Shown here: positions 63,603 through 64,000 of the stretch, piece after piece
Layout of the letters: every line of letters starts with the position of its first letter
Position numbering within the stretch: position 1 is the stretch's first letter
DNA from: Streptomyces sp. Ag109_O5-1
Lineage (GTDB): Bacteria; Actinomycetota; Actinomycetes; Streptomycetales; Streptomycetaceae
NCBI RefSeq assembly: GCF_003814875.1
Contig: NZ_RKQF01000001.1
Location: 7,068,001-7,132,000 of the forward strand
Length of the DNA: 64,000 nucleotides
Direction of reading: 5' to 3'
Translations under genes and position numbers: made by a program
Notes under the pieces: model-generated
The model's input: the letters and a program-made list of their open reading frames with translations, nothing else
Told to the model about the DNA's origin: nothing
The model's database searches: none

Positions 63603-64000
63603 GTGCAGGACAACGCCACGGAGGTGACCGCGGCCGGTATCGCACGGCTCGCCGGAGTGGGCCGCGCCGCCGTCAGCAACTGGCGCCGCCGCCACGCCGA
63701 CTTCCCCAAGCCGGTCGGCGGTACCGAGACGAGTCCGTCCTTCGCGCTCGCCGAGGTCGAGTCCTGGCTGCGCAAGCAGGGCAAACTCGCCGAGGTCCCG
63801 CTGCGCGAGCGGGTCTGGCAGCAACTCGCCGGGCACCCCGAAGGCGCCCTGACAGCGCTGGTCCACGCCGGATGTGCGCTGCTGCTGATCCACGAGCGCC
63901 CCACCGTCTGGCTCGACGTGAGCGCCGGCTCGGACGAGCGCCTGGCCGCGATGCTGCCGGGCGCGCTGGAGCAGGTACTGACTGCGCGCCTCGGCGGGAG
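63603..64000 (+). CDS. HTH protein, likely N-6 DNA methylase N-terminus (partial at window end)
   Basis: The reading frame is open from GTG 63603 to the last base (132 codons visible). It begins with a MerR/excisionase-like HTH, TAAGIARLAGVGRAAVSNWR then DFPKPVGGT, and SFALAEVESWLRKQGKL. From memory, long Streptomyces proteins that start this way carry a type I-like N-6 adenine methylase domain further on; that domain is outside the window, so the call is tentative. The SD GGGGAG (63589-63594) has 8-nt spacing. Confidence 0.7.
   Translation, partial: MQDNATEVTAAGIARLAGVGRAAVSNWRRRHADFPKPVGGTETSPSFALAEVESWLRKQGKLAEVPLRERVWQQLAGHPEGALTALVHAGCALLLIHERPTVWLDVSAGSDERLAAMLPGALEQVLTARLGG

Overview
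The window reads as a single stretch of Streptomyces-type actinomycete chromosome. It has very high G+C, strong GC3 bias that leaves long antisense open frames, many GTG starts, 4-bp or shorter start/stop overlaps, and a gene order (rsmI, rpfB, rsmA, ispE; galTEK; ppc; pth-rplY-prs-glmU; mfd) that I recall, from memory only, as a core region of Streptomyces chromosomes. I see no prophage, insertion sequence, CRISPR array, rRNA operon or biosynthetic gene cluster. The only RNA gene I can support is tRNA-Gln(TTG). Gene boundaries were set by codon frame, Shine-Dalgarno (SD) sequences and, for several genes, a -10 hexamer lying 6-7 nt before the start codon, which implies leaderless transcripts.

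Layout. 0-10 kb: housekeeping genes on the + strand (rsmI methyltransferase, zinc-ribbon protein, TatD nuclease, Rpf muralytic factor, rsmA/ispE pair, HEAT/ankyrin protein, ABC-F ATPase). Next comes a decayed MarR/tautomerase pair, then two tandem proline-rich membrane-anchored beta-propeller proteins and an orphan response regulator that lacks the phospho-acceptor aspartate. 15-22 kb: the galactose operon galTEK, read divergently from a sodium:solute symporter, then a GNAT acetyltransferase and a second, canonical response regulator. 22-30 kb: a MarR regulator divergent from trans-aconitate methyltransferase, a VOC protein running in frame into a CsbD stress protein, a TetR/desaturase operon, ppc and a membrane protein. 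30-35 kb (- strand): pth, rplY, prs, glmU, tRNA-Gln and an HTH protein with an endonuclease-like C-terminus.

35-42 kb is the accessory high point. An orphan histidine kinase is followed by a compact bidirectional toxin-immunity island. On the - strand are a YwqJ-type deaminase and a SUKH-3 immunity protein. On the + strand are a WHH/LHH nuclease domain fused to its own SMI1/KNR4 (SUKH) domain, and a 951-residue protein with an Imm35-like head, a long Pro/Gly/Ala linker, a deaminase-like domain and a SUKH-4-like tail. None shows a signal peptide or secretion leader.

42-64 kb: a SigG-type ECF sigma factor with a RibD/DHFR-like reductase, a DivIVA-like coiled-coil protein, an acetate-type symporter with its DUF485 partner, a LAxTG sortase substrate, an MFS exporter, a MacB/FtsX-type ABC pair, a secreted phospholipase A2, a short XRE regulator, mfd, a secreted HNH-type nuclease lipoprotein, a TPR-like protein with an M48 protease, a lipoprotein, and the 5' end of an HTH/N-6 DNA methylase-type gene cut by the window edge.
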